Under the pieces are notes generated by a model. That model was not told the DNA's origin, did no database searches, and saw nothing but the letters and a program-made list of their open reading frames with translations. This document shows positions 1 to 7,142 of a stretch of 12,001 nt of DNA, piece by piece (the stretch's first letter is position 1; every line of letters starts with the position of its first letter). Position numbers and translations under genes: made by a program. Source of the stretch: JAKFWI01 sp035549875 (GTDB taxonomy: Bacteria; Pseudomonadota; Alphaproteobacteria; Caulobacterales; Aquidulcibacteraceae); the NCBI GenBank assembly GCA_035549875.1, contig DASZPV010000094.1, positions 1 to 12,001 on the forward strand, given 5' to 3'.

Positions 1-16
1 CGATCAGGAAGGTAAA

Positions 17-355
17 ATGCGGCCTTACAAACCATATATCCCGCAGACTGTGGGCGAGATCGTCGATAAACTCGAATGGATGGACTACCATACGCCGACT
101 TTCGAGGATCCGTCATTTGACGAAATGCATCCCGGCCGAGATTTGAGCGTCGTTTTCTTTGAGTTGAAGGAAGGCTTGAATGTTGTTCGCCAGAAGCTCG
201 GCGAGGAGCGATATCGGGCTGCGACGATATTGGCGGACCGTATGCGGGCGCTTTTTGAAGCCGACCCCGAAGATAAAACGGGACAGGCGCGTGAGGGAAC
301 GAAGCTGCTCGAAGAGATGAAAAACCTATTGAAAGGGAAGACGGCAAGAGCGTGA
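17..355 (+). CDS. Small hypothetical cytosolic protein (112 aa)
   Basis: I do not recognise this family. The protein is 112 residues, highly charged and has no signal peptide or membrane segment. The N-terminal third has aromatic and proline residues (RPYKPYIPQ, then LEWMDYHTPTFEDPSF), and the rest looks helical with many Arg, Glu and Lys (RMRALFEADPEDKTGQAREG), ending in a basic tail. The ATG follows a strong purine-rich ribosome-binding site (AGGAAGG, 6-12) at normal spacing, which supports both the start and its being a real gene. Its base composition is visibly poorer in GC than the neighbours, with ordinary A/T third positions, which hints at a different origin. Nothing in the flanks suggests a role. 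The downstream gene lies on the opposite strand, 142 bp away. Confidence 0.65.
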   Translation: MRPYKPYIPQTVGEIVDKLEWMDYHTPTFEDPSFDEMHPGRDLSVVFFELKEGLNVVRQKLGEERYRAATILADRMRALFEADPEDKTGQAREGTKLLEEMKNLLKGKTARA

Positions 356-497
356 GCCGCCACGCGGGAACGCCAGCTCCATCATTTCGCCGAAAGCCGT
401 GGCGCGCCAGCGGTCCATGAACTCGCGCAGACTCGCGGACGGCGATCACATAAGCGGGCGTGAGCCAGGCGGGTGGGGCGCTGCCGAGAGGCGCGCC
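356..497. other. Intergenic spacer between convergent genes
   Basis: This 142-bp spacer separates the stop of the small plus-strand gene from the stop of the minus-strand MFS gene. No terminator with a U-tract is visible for either gene. A perfect 12-bp palindrome (GAGGCGCGCCTC, 488-499) overlaps the MFS stop codon, but its stem is short and no T run follows. Confidence 0.5.
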
Positions 498-1855
498 TCA
501 TTGCGCGGCGGCGCGAGGTTCGGTGATTACCTCCAGTGAGACCCGGCTGGTTTCAGGGACCAATAGCCAAGTTAGAACCGCTCCCAACACCGCCAGGGCC
601 GCGACAACCCAGTAGGCGCCCGCCTGGCCGATGCCGACGAAGAGCAGGGGGAAGGCGAAACCGCTCACCGCCGCGCCGATGCGCCCGCCCGCCACGGTTA
701 TACTCTGCGCGACGGCGCGAACGCGCGTGGGGGCACAAGCTCCACGCCGAGGACGCCGGCGCCGGAGACAAGCCCGGGCCCCGTCATGGCCACGTTCAGC
801 AGACCATACACCGCAAACGCCAGGATCGGCGTCGCCAGCAATTGGCGCTGCATCAGTGCGAAGACCGCGAGCAGCGCCGCGCCGGCTAGAAACCCCCAGC
901 CCTGCAGAGGCTTTCGCCCGAACCGGTCGATGACGAACAGCGAACCCAGGATCGACGCGGGGAGAATGAACAGGACCTGCGTGAGCAAGGAGAACGTCGT
1001 CGCCGACAATCCCAAGCTCCGGGCGATCAAATTGGGACCGAAAAGAACAAACACATAGATCACCAGGTCGTAGACCAGCCACAGCAGCGCCGCGGCGAAG
1101 ATTCCGCGGGCGTGCAGCTTCAGAACCTCGTGAAATCCGCGCGCATCGACGCTTGGCGCCGTGGCGTCGGCGCCGCTGACCTGCGTCATGACCCGTGACG
1201 CCTCTTCTTGTTCGCCCGCTACGCGGGCGAGGAAGCGCGCGGTTTCTGGCATGCGGCGGCGAAAGTAGAGCACTGCGAGCGCCGGAATCGCGCCCCCCGC
1301 CAACACCAGCCGCCATTGTAGGTCGGGATCGACGCCCGTGCTGTCCAGCAAGATTTTGAACAATACCGCCGTCAACGCTCCCAATGGCCACATTGTACCG
1401 AAACCAAGGCCCAAGGCTCGGCCGCGGTCGGCGCGATTGGCGTGTTCGGCCATGATTACCGGCGAAAGCACATAATCGGCGCCGACACCCAGGCCAAGCA
1501 CAAAGCGGATGGCGACAAGCCAGGCCACGTTCGGCGCGAACGCCTGAGCGAACGCCGCAACGGCGAGGATCAACACGTCGAGGCCGTAGAATCGTCGTCT
1601 GCCCTTTTGCCCCAGCACGCCGAAGATAAGCGCCCCTACCGCCGCGCCGATCAGGGCCGCAGCCGACAGTAACGCGCTCTCCACGCTCGTGAGACTAGCC
1701 TGGCCGAAGGAGGTCAAGACCAGCGGCAGCACCAGCGCCAGCGAGGAAAGGTCATAGCCGTCGCAGAATACCCCAAGACCGGTGGTCAGGATGGTGCGCC
1801 AGTGGAAGCCTTTGAACCTCTGCTCATCGATAGCCGCAAATTCGCTTTCGGCCAT
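498..1855 (-). pseudogene. MFS transporter (phosphate/sugar-symporter type), frameshifted
   Basis: This is a 12-TM major facilitator superfamily transporter of about 451 residues if the frame is repaired. Minus-strand translation starts at ATG 1855 (MAESEFAAIDEQRFKG), with GGAG just upstream. The first frame gives about 374 residues: a TM1 DGYD motif (32-35), the loop 2-3 motif around GQKGRRRFYG (82-91), RFVLGLGVGADYVLSPVIMA (117-136), PETARFLAR after TM6, and DRFGRKPLQGWGF (310-322). After ELVP the frame breaks and reads into a stop at 698. The correct C-terminus (TRVRAVAQSITVAGG, then VPETSR) continues in another frame from 728 to the stop at 498. The break lies at a run of five C on the coding strand (729-733), where three C would restore the usual ELVPTRVR and six C would also restore the frame. 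The motifs resemble the PHS/sugar-porter branch; the substrate is unknown. A recent mutation or a sequence error is likelier than programmed slippage. Confidence 0.8.
729..733 (-). other. Frameshift site in the MFS gene (C5 homopolymer)
   Basis: Five G on the plus strand (CCCCC on the coding strand) lie exactly where the reading frame of the MFS protein switches. Upstream, the frame with codon starts at 1855 minus multiples of three gives GVELVP. Downstream, the frame starting ACG at 728 gives TRVRAVAQS. The coding content on both sides is clear, so the break can be placed to within a few bases. Confidence 0.75.
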
Positions 1856-2355
1856 GTTCCCGCTCCGTCTCGAACTATGTCTTGGGGCTATTAGGCGACT
1901 CTCACGACGTATCAGTGACTGTTTGCGGCGGCGGCCGGCAGCGCCTGGAAGTGATTGCAGAAAAGGTCGCCGGCGCGAAGGCGCCCCTGGCGCGGGTGAA
2001 TGCAAATCGCGCGACTTCGTTTACGGCGAAGTGGCCCGCTTGTCATCCGTGCTCCCGTTAAGGCGTTGGCGTCGTAGCGTGTTAGAGTTGTGCAAGCGGC
2101 AAGCCGCCAACGCCGACGGGAAGCCAGCCTGTCGCCGCTCCGATTGGCGGACTATGGATGACGAGGCGGAGATCACGCGCCAGGCCGCGCCGCCGAAATC
2201 GTCCACAGGCCAGTCGCCGCTCGGTTTTGTGAACGGATCGTGGTCCTTTCGGCTGCGTCTGAGCCGTTTCCGGCTGCATTGCGCCATTTTAGCCATAGCC
2301 CTAGACCATTACGTTGCGCGAAAATCGTGGCGGTTGCAGATTCGGGCGGATCAGA
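1856..2355. other. 500-bp region without a convincing gene between divergent MFS gene and degP
   Basis: The region lies between two divergent starts and must hold both promoters. Short open frames exist, including a 91-codon minus-strand frame (2021-2296), but none shows a recognisable motif, a strong ribosome-binding site or normal composition. A weak sigma-70-like pair for degP is possible (TTGCGC at 2279-2284 and TAGACC at 2302-2307, 17 bp apart), but the match is poor. I see no hairpin with a T run, and no repeat. From memory, hflK/hflC and a small DUF2065 gene often precede degP in related bacteria; nothing like them is visible here. Confidence 0.4.
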
Positions 2356-3828
2356 ATGGACCTGAGAATGTCAGGGCGTCAGGCGGCGCGAAGCGCCATC
2401 CAGTTTGCGGCGGCTACCGCGGCGGCCTTGTGGCTTGTCGTGGCGGCGCCGGCCGGCGCGCGTCCGCCGCCGGACGGCTTTGCCGATCTGGCCGAACAAT
2501 TGATGCCGGCGGTGGTCAATATCGCCACCAGCCAGAAGATACGCGGCGCCGGCGAGGCGCCCAACTTCCCGCGCGGCTCGCCGCTGGAGAAGTTCAACGA
2601 TCTGTTCGGCGATAATGGCGGCTCGGCGATCAACTCGCTGGGATCGGGCTTCATCATCAGCGCCGACGGCGTGGTCGTCACCAACAATCACGTCATCGAG
2701 GACGCCGACCAGATCGACGTTATCTTGCAGGACGGCACGCGGATGAAGGCGAGCCTGGTCGGCCGCGACACCGCCACCGATCTGGCCGTGCTGCGCGTCA
2801 AGGCGGCCAAGCCGCTGCCGTTCGTAAAATTCGGCGACGCCAGCAAGGCGCGCGTCGGCGATTGGGTTGTCGCGATCGGCAATCCATTCGGCCTCGGCGG
2901 CTCGGTCTCGGCCGGCATTATCTCGGCCCGCAACCGCAATATCGAGCAGGGCCGCTACGACGATTTCATCCAGACCGACGCGGCGATCAATCGCGGCAAT
3001 TCCGGCGGCCCGCTGTTCAACGTGAGCGGGGAGGTTATCGGCGTCAACACCGCGATCTATTCGCCGGGCACCAGCGGCGGTTCGGTCGGCGTGGGCTTTT
3101 CGCTGCCGTCCGATTTGGCGGCCGGCGTGGTCAACCAGATCCTCCAATTTGGCGAGACCCATCGCGGCTGGCTTGGCGTGCGGCTCGGCGCGGTGACACA
3201 GGAAGTCGCTACGCGAAACGGCCTGCCGCGCCCGCTTGGCGCAATGATTTCGGGCGTCACCGAAGGCGGGCCGGCGGCCCGCGCCGGGCTTCGTCCGGGC
3301 GACATCCTGATCACCTATGACGGCAAGGCGATTACCGAGGATCGCTACCTCACCCGCTATGTCGCCGACACGCCGATCGGCAAGAACGTCAAGATAGACT
3401 TTCTGCGCGACGGCAAGAAGCAGACGATCGGCGTCGTCATCGCCCGGCTCGACGAGCGTCAGGATGTGGCGCGGGCCAACGCAACGCCCGCCACGCCCGA
3501 CACGCCCCAGCCCGGTTCGCGCAACATCACCGGGCGCGTCATGGGCATGACTTTGGCCGAGATCAACGGCGAGATGCGCCGGCGCTTTTCGATTGAGCCT
3601 GACGTCAAGGGGCTGGTCGTGACGTCGGTGGACTCCGGCAGCGATGCGTCCGGCAAGGTCCAGCCTGGCGATGTCGTGGTGGAGATGGCGTTCGAGCCTG
3701 TCGAGACGATCGGCGAAGCCCAGGCCCTGGCCATGCGCGCCGAACGCCGCGCCGGCGCGGCGGTGCTGCTCTACATCAATCGCGGCGGCGACATGACATT
3801 CCGCAGCGTGAAGCCGCGCAAGGGGTAG
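2356..3828 (+). CDS. degP: Periplasmic Do-family (DegP/HtrA) serine protease with two PDZ domains
   Basis: This is an envelope protease/chaperone of the DegP/HtrA (MEROPS S1C) family that degrades or holds misfolded periplasmic proteins. From ATG 2356 it is 490 residues, normal for the family. A signal peptide covers about residues 1-36 (hydrophobic AAATAAALWLVVAAPAGA, cleavage near AGA/RPP). The trypsin-like domain carries the full triad: His112 (VTNNHVIED), Asp142 (DTATDLAVL) and Ser216 (INRGNSGGPLFN). PDZ1 begins near residue 271 (GWLGVRLG) and includes the GLRPGD loop. PDZ2 spans about 389-487 (MGMTLAEIN, KGLVVTSVDSGS, KVQPGDVV). The frame extends upstream to a TTG at 2314, but ATG 2356 (GGGCGGA upstream) or ATG 2368 gives a normal signal peptide. 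It is convergent with the amidohydrolase pair, 31 bp downstream, with no terminator between. Confidence 0.93.
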   Translation: MDLRMSGRQAARSAIQFAAATAAALWLVVAAPAGARPPPDGFADLAEQLMPAVVNIATSQKIRGAGEAPNFPRGSPLEKFNDLFGDNGGSAINSLGSGFIISADGVVVTNNHVIEDADQIDVILQDGTRMKASLVGRDTATDLAVLRVKAAKPLPFVKFGDASKARVGDWVVAIGNPFGLGGSVSAGIISARNRNIEQGRYDDFIQTDAAINRGNSGGPLFNVSGEVIGVNTAIYSPGTSGGSVGVGFSLPSDLAAGVVNQILQFGETHRGWLGVRLGAVTQEVATRNGLPRPLGAMISGVTEGGPAARAGLRPGDILITYDGKAITEDRYLTRYVADTPIGKNVKIDFLRDGKKQTIGVVIARLDERQDVARANATPATPDTPQPGSRNITGRVMGMTLAEINGEMRRRFSIEPDVKGLVVTSVDSGSDASGKVQPGDVVVEMAFEPVETIGEAQALAMRAERRAGAAVLLYINRGGDMTFRSVKPRKG

Positions 3829-3859
3829 CGGAGGTCGCCCGTCGCCCGCCTGCGCGAAC

Positions 3860-4816
3860 CTAATGGCGCCCGAAGATCGCGTAACCCGTGTCGTGCAGCA
3901 CCCGGCGCTGTTCATCCGGAGTGAGTTTCGCCGTCGCCGTCACGACGTGCCGCACCAGATCGGGATAGCTGCTGGAATTGCCGCCATAGCCGGAACCCCA
4001 CATGATGCGGTCCGCGCCAAAAAGATCGACGGCGTAGCGCACGAAATCGGCGGTGGGAATCTTGGCGGCGTCCAACTCGTCCAAAACGCTGTTCGAGAGC
4101 TTGAAATAGATCTGGCGATAGGGCTTTAGGGTCCCAAAAACATCGCGGCTCAGCCCGAAATCCGGCGTGGGCTCAATCGCCGGCCAGCCAAAATGATCCA
4201 GAACAATGGTTGCGCGCGGATAGCGGCGCGTCAGCGCGATAACGTGCTGGAACGACGCGGCGGTCGGCTTGCCGGGTCCAAACATGATCACCACCGGCAC
4301 GCCCAATTGCTCGGCCTTCGCCCAAAGGGCCTGGGTCGGCGGCGAATCCAGCCAGGGATAGGCGCCTTGGCTGTCCCGGTAGCCGGCCAGGCGCAGGGCC
4401 GTAACATTATGATGCTGGACAAGGTCCTGCAGCTTGGCGGGCGCGTCGGGCTGGGTGGCGTCCAGGATGACCTCCGCAACCAGTTTGTCCCGATGGGCGT
4501 CGGCGCTATCTAGCAGGAATCGATTATCGGTATTGTACGCAGCATAGTACTGCACGCCGACCCCGCCGGTGACGCCGGTCTCCTGCCAAAACTTGAGCAT
4601 TGGCTCGGGCGGGTGCGGATCATTCTTGGCGCGCTCGGCCGTCTTGCTGGTCACCGTGGTTTTGAGCGGGTATTTTTCGGTGTCGCCGCTGAACATGTGC
4701 ACGTGCGTGTCGTAGAGTTCCGGCGCGGCCCTGGCCGCTGGCGCCGCCGAAGCAAAAACCAAAGCTAAGAGTCCAGCGCCGGCCGTGCGGCGCCACGTGC
4801 GGCTGCTCGCCTTCAT
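3860..4816 (-). CDS. Exported amidohydrolase-2 family protein, paralogue A (LigI/COG3618-like)
   Basis: This is a 318-residue TIM-barrel hydrolase of the amidohydrolase-2 family, resembling lactonase-type members. The chosen start, ATG 4816, has an excellent ribosome-binding site (GGGAGGA, 7 nt spacing). Residues 1-30 form an export signal (WRRTAGAGLLALV, cleavage after ARA). The twin Arg could mean Tat export, but the motif is imperfect. The mature protein begins APELYDTHVHMF, with His38 and His40 as the barrel-strand-1 HxH, and keeps the later His208 in LDHFGWP. The strand-8 motif reads ADRIMWGSGYGG, so Gly276 sits where the family normally has Asp (WGSD). Substrate unknown. It is the downstream member of a tandem pair, about 80% identical to paralogue B, with its own copy of the leader. 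The stop is TAG, 31 bp from the convergent degP stop. Confidence 0.85.
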   Translation of the reverse strand: MKASSRTWRRTAGAGLLALVFASAAPAARAAPELYDTHVHMFSGDTEKYPLKTTVTSKTAERAKNDPHPPEPMLKFWQETGVTGGVGVQYYAAYNTDNRFLLDSADAHRDKLVAEVILDATQPDAPAKLQDLVQHHNVTALRLAGYRDSQGAYPWLDSPPTQALWAKAEQLGVPVVIMFGPGKPTAASFQHVIALTRRYPRATIVLDHFGWPAIEPTPDFGLSRDVFGTLKPYRQIYFKLSNSVLDELDAAKIPTADFVRYAVDLFGADRIMWGSGYGGNSSSYPDLVRHVVTATAKLTPDEQRRVLHDTGYAIFGRH

Positions 4817-4890
4817 GACGTTATCCTCCCGTGTTCGGCCGGACGAGCCGGACAGCGCTGGTTTATAGCCGTAGCGGAAAGACCGCCAGC
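4817..4890 (-). promoter_or_regulatory. Conserved 74-bp leader/promoter of amidohydrolase A
   Basis: It matches the leader of paralogue B at all but 3 of 74 positions. It contains a TATAAA -10-like box (4867-4862 on the minus strand), a 7-bp direct repeat GCCGGAC-GA-GCCGGAC (4838-4853, plus-strand reading) and the GGGAGGA ribosome-binding site. No good -35 box is seen, so the promoter call is tentative. The strong conservation is directly visible. Confidence 0.5.
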
Positions 4891-4940
4891 CGCCAGCCAA
4901 TGTGCGCACGGCGCTGCGGCGATCAGCGAGTGCTCGCCCA

Positions 4941-5912
4941 CTAGTGGCGCCGGAAAATCGCGTAGCCCGTGTCGTGCAGCAACCGGCGCTGTTCATCCGG
5001 GGTCAGCTTCGCCGTCGCCGCAACCACGCGCCGCACCAGATTGGGATAATTGTCGGACGTGCCGCCATAGCCTGAGCCCCACATGATGCGGTCCGCGCCA
5101 TAGAGATCGACGGCGTAGCGCACGAAATCGGCGGTGGGAATCTTGGCGGCGTCCAACTCGTTCAGAATGCTGGTCGAGAGCTTGAAATAGATGTTGCGAT
5201 AGGGCTTGAGCGGCCGATAGACGTCGCTGGTCAGCCCGAAATCCGGCGTCGGCTCAATCGCCGGCCAGCCGAAATGATCCAGGATGATCGTTGCGCGCGG
5301 ATAACGGCGCGCCAGCGCGATAATGTGCTGGAATGACGCCGCGGTCGGCTTGCCCGGCGGATACATGATGACCAGCGACACGCCCAATTGTTCGGCCTTC
5401 GCCCAGACGGCCTGGGCCGGCGGCGAATCCAGCCAGGGATAGCCGCCTTGTTTGTCCTGATTGCCGGTCAGGCGCAGGCTGGTGACATTATGGTGCTGGA
5501 CAAGGTCCTGCAGCTTGGCCGGCGCGTCGGGCTGAGTGGCGTCCAGGATGACCTCGGCAACCAGTTTGTCCGGATGGGCGTCGGCGCTATCGACCAGAAA
5601 TTGATTATCGCTCTTATAGGCCGAATAATACTGCACGCCGACCCCTCCGGTGACGCCGTTCTCCTGCCAAAGCTTGAGCAAAGGCTCGGGCGGGCGCGGG
5701 TCGTTCTTGGCGCGTTCGGCCATCTTGTTGGCCACTTCGGGAACGCCGCCGGTGGTGTTGAGCGGGTACTTGCCGGTGTCGCTGCTGAACATGTGCACGT
5801 GCGTGTCGTAGAGTTCCGGCGCGGCCCTGGCCGTGGGCGCCGCCGCCATAAAAACCAAACCTAAGAGCCCAGCGCCGGCCGTGCGGCGCCACATGCGGTT
5901 GCTCGCCGTCAT
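4941..5912 (-). CDS. Exported amidohydrolase-2 family protein, paralogue B (LigI/COG3618-like)
   Basis: This is the 323-residue tandem paralogue of the next gene on the same strand. Start ATG 5912 has the same GGGAGGA ribosome-binding site. The signal peptide is residues 1-30 (WRRTAGAGLLGLV, cleavage after ARA). HxH is His38/His40 (YDTHVHMFSSD), the later His is 213 (ILDHFGWP), and the final motif is again WGSGYGG with Gly281 in place of the expected Asp. The clearest difference from paralogue A is a five-residue insertion near residue 55 (GGVPEVANK against VTSK). The pocket-side loop VVIMFGPGKP in A is LVIMYPPGKP here. Most other changes are conservative, so both copies look maintained. It lies 98 bp downstream of serB on the same strand, with its own probable promoter in the leader. 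A periplasmic lactonase-like or hydrolase role is inferred only. Confidence 0.85.
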   Translation of the reverse strand: MTASNRMWRRTAGAGLLGLVFMAAAPTARAAPELYDTHVHMFSSDTGKYPLNTTGGVPEVANKMAERAKNDPRPPEPLLKLWQENGVTGGVGVQYYSAYKSDNQFLVDSADAHPDKLVAEVILDATQPDAPAKLQDLVQHHNVTSLRLTGNQDKQGGYPWLDSPPAQAVWAKAEQLGVSLVIMYPPGKPTAASFQHIIALARRYPRATIILDHFGWPAIEPTPDFGLTSDVYRPLKPYRNIYFKLSTSILNELDAAKIPTADFVRYAVDLYGADRIMWGSGYGGTSDNYPNLVRRVVAATAKLTPDEQRRLLHDTGYAIFRRH

Positions 5913-5986
5913 GGCGTTATCCTCCCGTGTTCGGCCGGACGAGCCGGACAGCGCTGGTTTATAGCCGTAGTGGAAAGTCCGCCAGC
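5913..5986 (-). promoter_or_regulatory. Conserved 74-bp leader/promoter of amidohydrolase B
   Basis: It has the same elements as the leader of paralogue A: TATAAA (5963-5958 on the minus strand), the GCCGGAC direct repeat and GGGAGGA before the ATG. It lies in the short gap after serB, so the pair probably has its own promoter and does not depend only on read-through from serB. Confidence 0.5.
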
Positions 5987-6010
5987 GGTTCGACCGCCGT
6001 CTAATGATGG

Positions 6011-6910
6011 TCAATGCGCCGGCTGCGTCCAGAATTCCGCTGCGCGATAGCCCTGGAAGAACAGGGCGGCGCGTAAATCGGCATGATCGATCTTGGCGTG
6101 CGCTTCGGCGGCCACGACCGGTTTGGCGCGATAGGCCAGGCCCAATCCCGCCGCCCTGATCATCGCCAGGTCGTTCGCCCCGTCGCCGATCGCGAGCGCG
6201 TCCTGCGGCGTGATCCCGTTCGCCGCCGCTTCCTCGCGCAAAGCGGCGAGCTTGGCTTCGCGGCCCAAAATTGGCTGCGCGACGGCGCCGGCAAGCTTTC
6301 CGCCAGCCAGCAGCAACTGATTGGCGCGGTCGGCGTGGAAGCCCGCCAGTTTCGCCACGCGGCTGGTGAAGAAGTCGAAGCCGCCGGAAACCAGCACGCA
6401 GCGCGCGCCGTGCCGCGCCATCGTGCGTACCATGATCTCGGCGCCGGGATTGAGCCGCACGCGCTCATCCAAACAACGTTGCAGCGCGGAGACGTCGAGG
6501 CCCTTCAGCATGGCGACGCGTTCGGTGAGCGCGGCCTCGAAATTGAGTTCGCCGCGCATGGCTTTCTCGGTGATCGCGGAAATCTCGGTTTTCAGGCCAG
6601 CAAAGTCCGCCAATTCGTCCAGGCATTCGACATCGATGATCGTGGAGTCCATGTCGGCGATGAGGAGCTTCTTGCGGCGTCCTTCGACCGGCGTGAGCGC
6701 CCAGTCCACCGGCATGCCCTCGACAGCGGCGCCGGCGGCCTCGCGCAATTCGTCGTCGACGGTTTCGTAAATCCACTCGGCCGATTGCCAGCCCGAAAGC
6801 ACCGCCGGCGGCGGCAGCTTCCGCGCGAACGCCACCCGGCCAAGCATCAGCAGGGCCTCCCGGTAGGAGACGTTATCGGTTGCAACGAAGGTAAGCGCGT
6901 GGGCGGTCAT
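6011..6910 (-). CDS. serB: Phosphoserine phosphatase SerB
   Basis: SerB catalyses the last step of serine synthesis, hydrolysing O-phosphoserine to L-serine (EC 3.1.3.3), and acts in the cytosol. The protein is 299 residues. The N-terminal ~75 residues are an ACT-like regulatory region (TFVATDN...). The HAD-type phosphatase follows. Motif I is LLIADMDSTII with nucleophile Asp86 and acid/base Asp88. Motif II is Ser175 in CVLVSGGFDFF. The motif III Lys is 220 (LGREAK), and motif IV is GDGANDLAM with Asp243 and Asp247. ECLDELADFAG after motif I is typical of SerB caps. The start is ATG 6910; no clear ribosome-binding site precedes it, so translation may be weak or the mRNA leaderless. It is divergent from miaA, a known alphaproteobacterial arrangement as I recall it. 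The stop is TGA. Confidence 0.95.
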   Translation of the reverse strand: MTAHALTFVATDNVSYREALLMLGRVAFARKLPPPAVLSGWQSAEWIYETVDDELREAAGAAVEGMPVDWALTPVEGRRKKLLIADMDSTIIDVECLDELADFAGLKTEISAITEKAMRGELNFEAALTERVAMLKGLDVSALQRCLDERVRLNPGAEIMVRTMARHGARCVLVSGGFDFFTSRVAKLAGFHADRANQLLLAGGKLAGAVAQPILGREAKLAALREEAAANGITPQDALAIGDGANDLAMIRAAGLGLAYRAKPVVAAEAHAKIDHADLRAALFFQGYRAAEFWTQPAH

Positions 6911-7038
6911 GAGGTGAAAACCAGCCGAGGCGTTGCAGGCAATAGCGCTGCTCCTCCGCCTCGGGGGCGAGTAAGGCCCGCTACGGCGGGACGCTGCGCT
7001 TCAACTATTTGTATAATGACGCGCTTACAGAAGAAGCT

Positions 7039-7142
7039 CTTGTGGGGAGGAGATAGAGGAGGGGGGAACGACCGATCGACCGGGCGCAACGGCGCACTCA
7101 ATCTATCCGTGGTTCCCCCCCGCCTCATTCCTCCCCCACAAG
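7039..7142. repeat. Long imperfect inverted repeat (palindromic element)
   Basis: The left arm at 7039-7069 (begins CTTGTGGGGAGGAG, ends GGGGGGAAC) is nearly the reverse complement of the right arm at 7112-7142 (begins GTTCCCCCCCGCC, ends CCCCCACAAG). The arms are about 31 nt each, with a few mismatches and one small length difference. The 42-nt loop contains CGACCGATCGACCG. The look is that of an intergenic palindromic repeat (REP/RPE-like) of the kind common in GC-rich alphaproteobacteria. Copy number elsewhere cannot be judged from one window. Confidence 0.7.

Larger units (their letters stand above)
3860..4890 (-). repeat. Tandem duplication unit A (gene plus leader)
   Basis: This unit carries paralogue A and 74 bp upstream of it. 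It matches unit B (4941-5986) along its whole length, including the 3' end of the gene. The duplication is direct and head-to-tail, with about 50 bp of unrelated spacer (4891-4940) between the units. Confidence 0.85.
4941..5986 (-). repeat. Tandem duplication unit B (gene plus leader)
   Basis: This is the second copy of the direct duplication, carrying paralogue B and the same 74-bp leader. Similarity stops abruptly just upstream of the leader, at about 5987 here and 4891 in unit A, which marks the duplication edge. No insertion sequence or target-site repeat is visible at the edges. Confidence 0.85.

Noticed and set aside
361..470. Minus-strand stretch reading REFMDRWRATAFGEMMELAF, possible gene remnant
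   Set aside because: It is protein-like for about 25 residues, but it meets a stop codon upstream and has no ribosome-binding site. Too short to name as a remnant without a homology search.
488..499. GAGGCGCGCCTC palindrome as a terminator for the MFS gene
   Set aside because: Only a 4-bp stem once a loop is allowed, it lies over the stop codon, and no T run follows.
698..1391. Programmed ribosomal slippage in the MFS gene
   Set aside because: The C5 run lacks a classic slippery heptamer and there is no obvious downstream stimulator. MFS transporters are not known to need slippage, so mutation or sequence error is simpler.
2021..2296. 91-codon minus-strand frame in the gap before degP
   Set aside because: Only a weak AGGG before the ATG, no family resemblance and an odd Arg/Ser-rich composition. 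I could not tell it from a chance frame and left it out as a gene.
2371..3915. 514-codon open frame antisense to degP
   Set aside because: It is a shadow of GC-rich degP codons. It starts in the 3' end of amidohydrolase A read out of frame, lacks any domain and has an Arg/Ala/His-rich composition. The degP frame carries the full catalytic triad.
4926..4937. GCGAG-TG-CTCGC hairpin after amidohydrolase B
   Set aside because: Five-base stem with a two-base loop and no T run; not a credible terminator.
3860..4996. 60-residue N-terminal extension of amidohydrolase A (start at 4996)
   Set aside because: The extension reads the 3' end of amidohydrolase B out of frame and then the leader. ATG 4816 has a perfect ribosome-binding site and begins the signal peptide.
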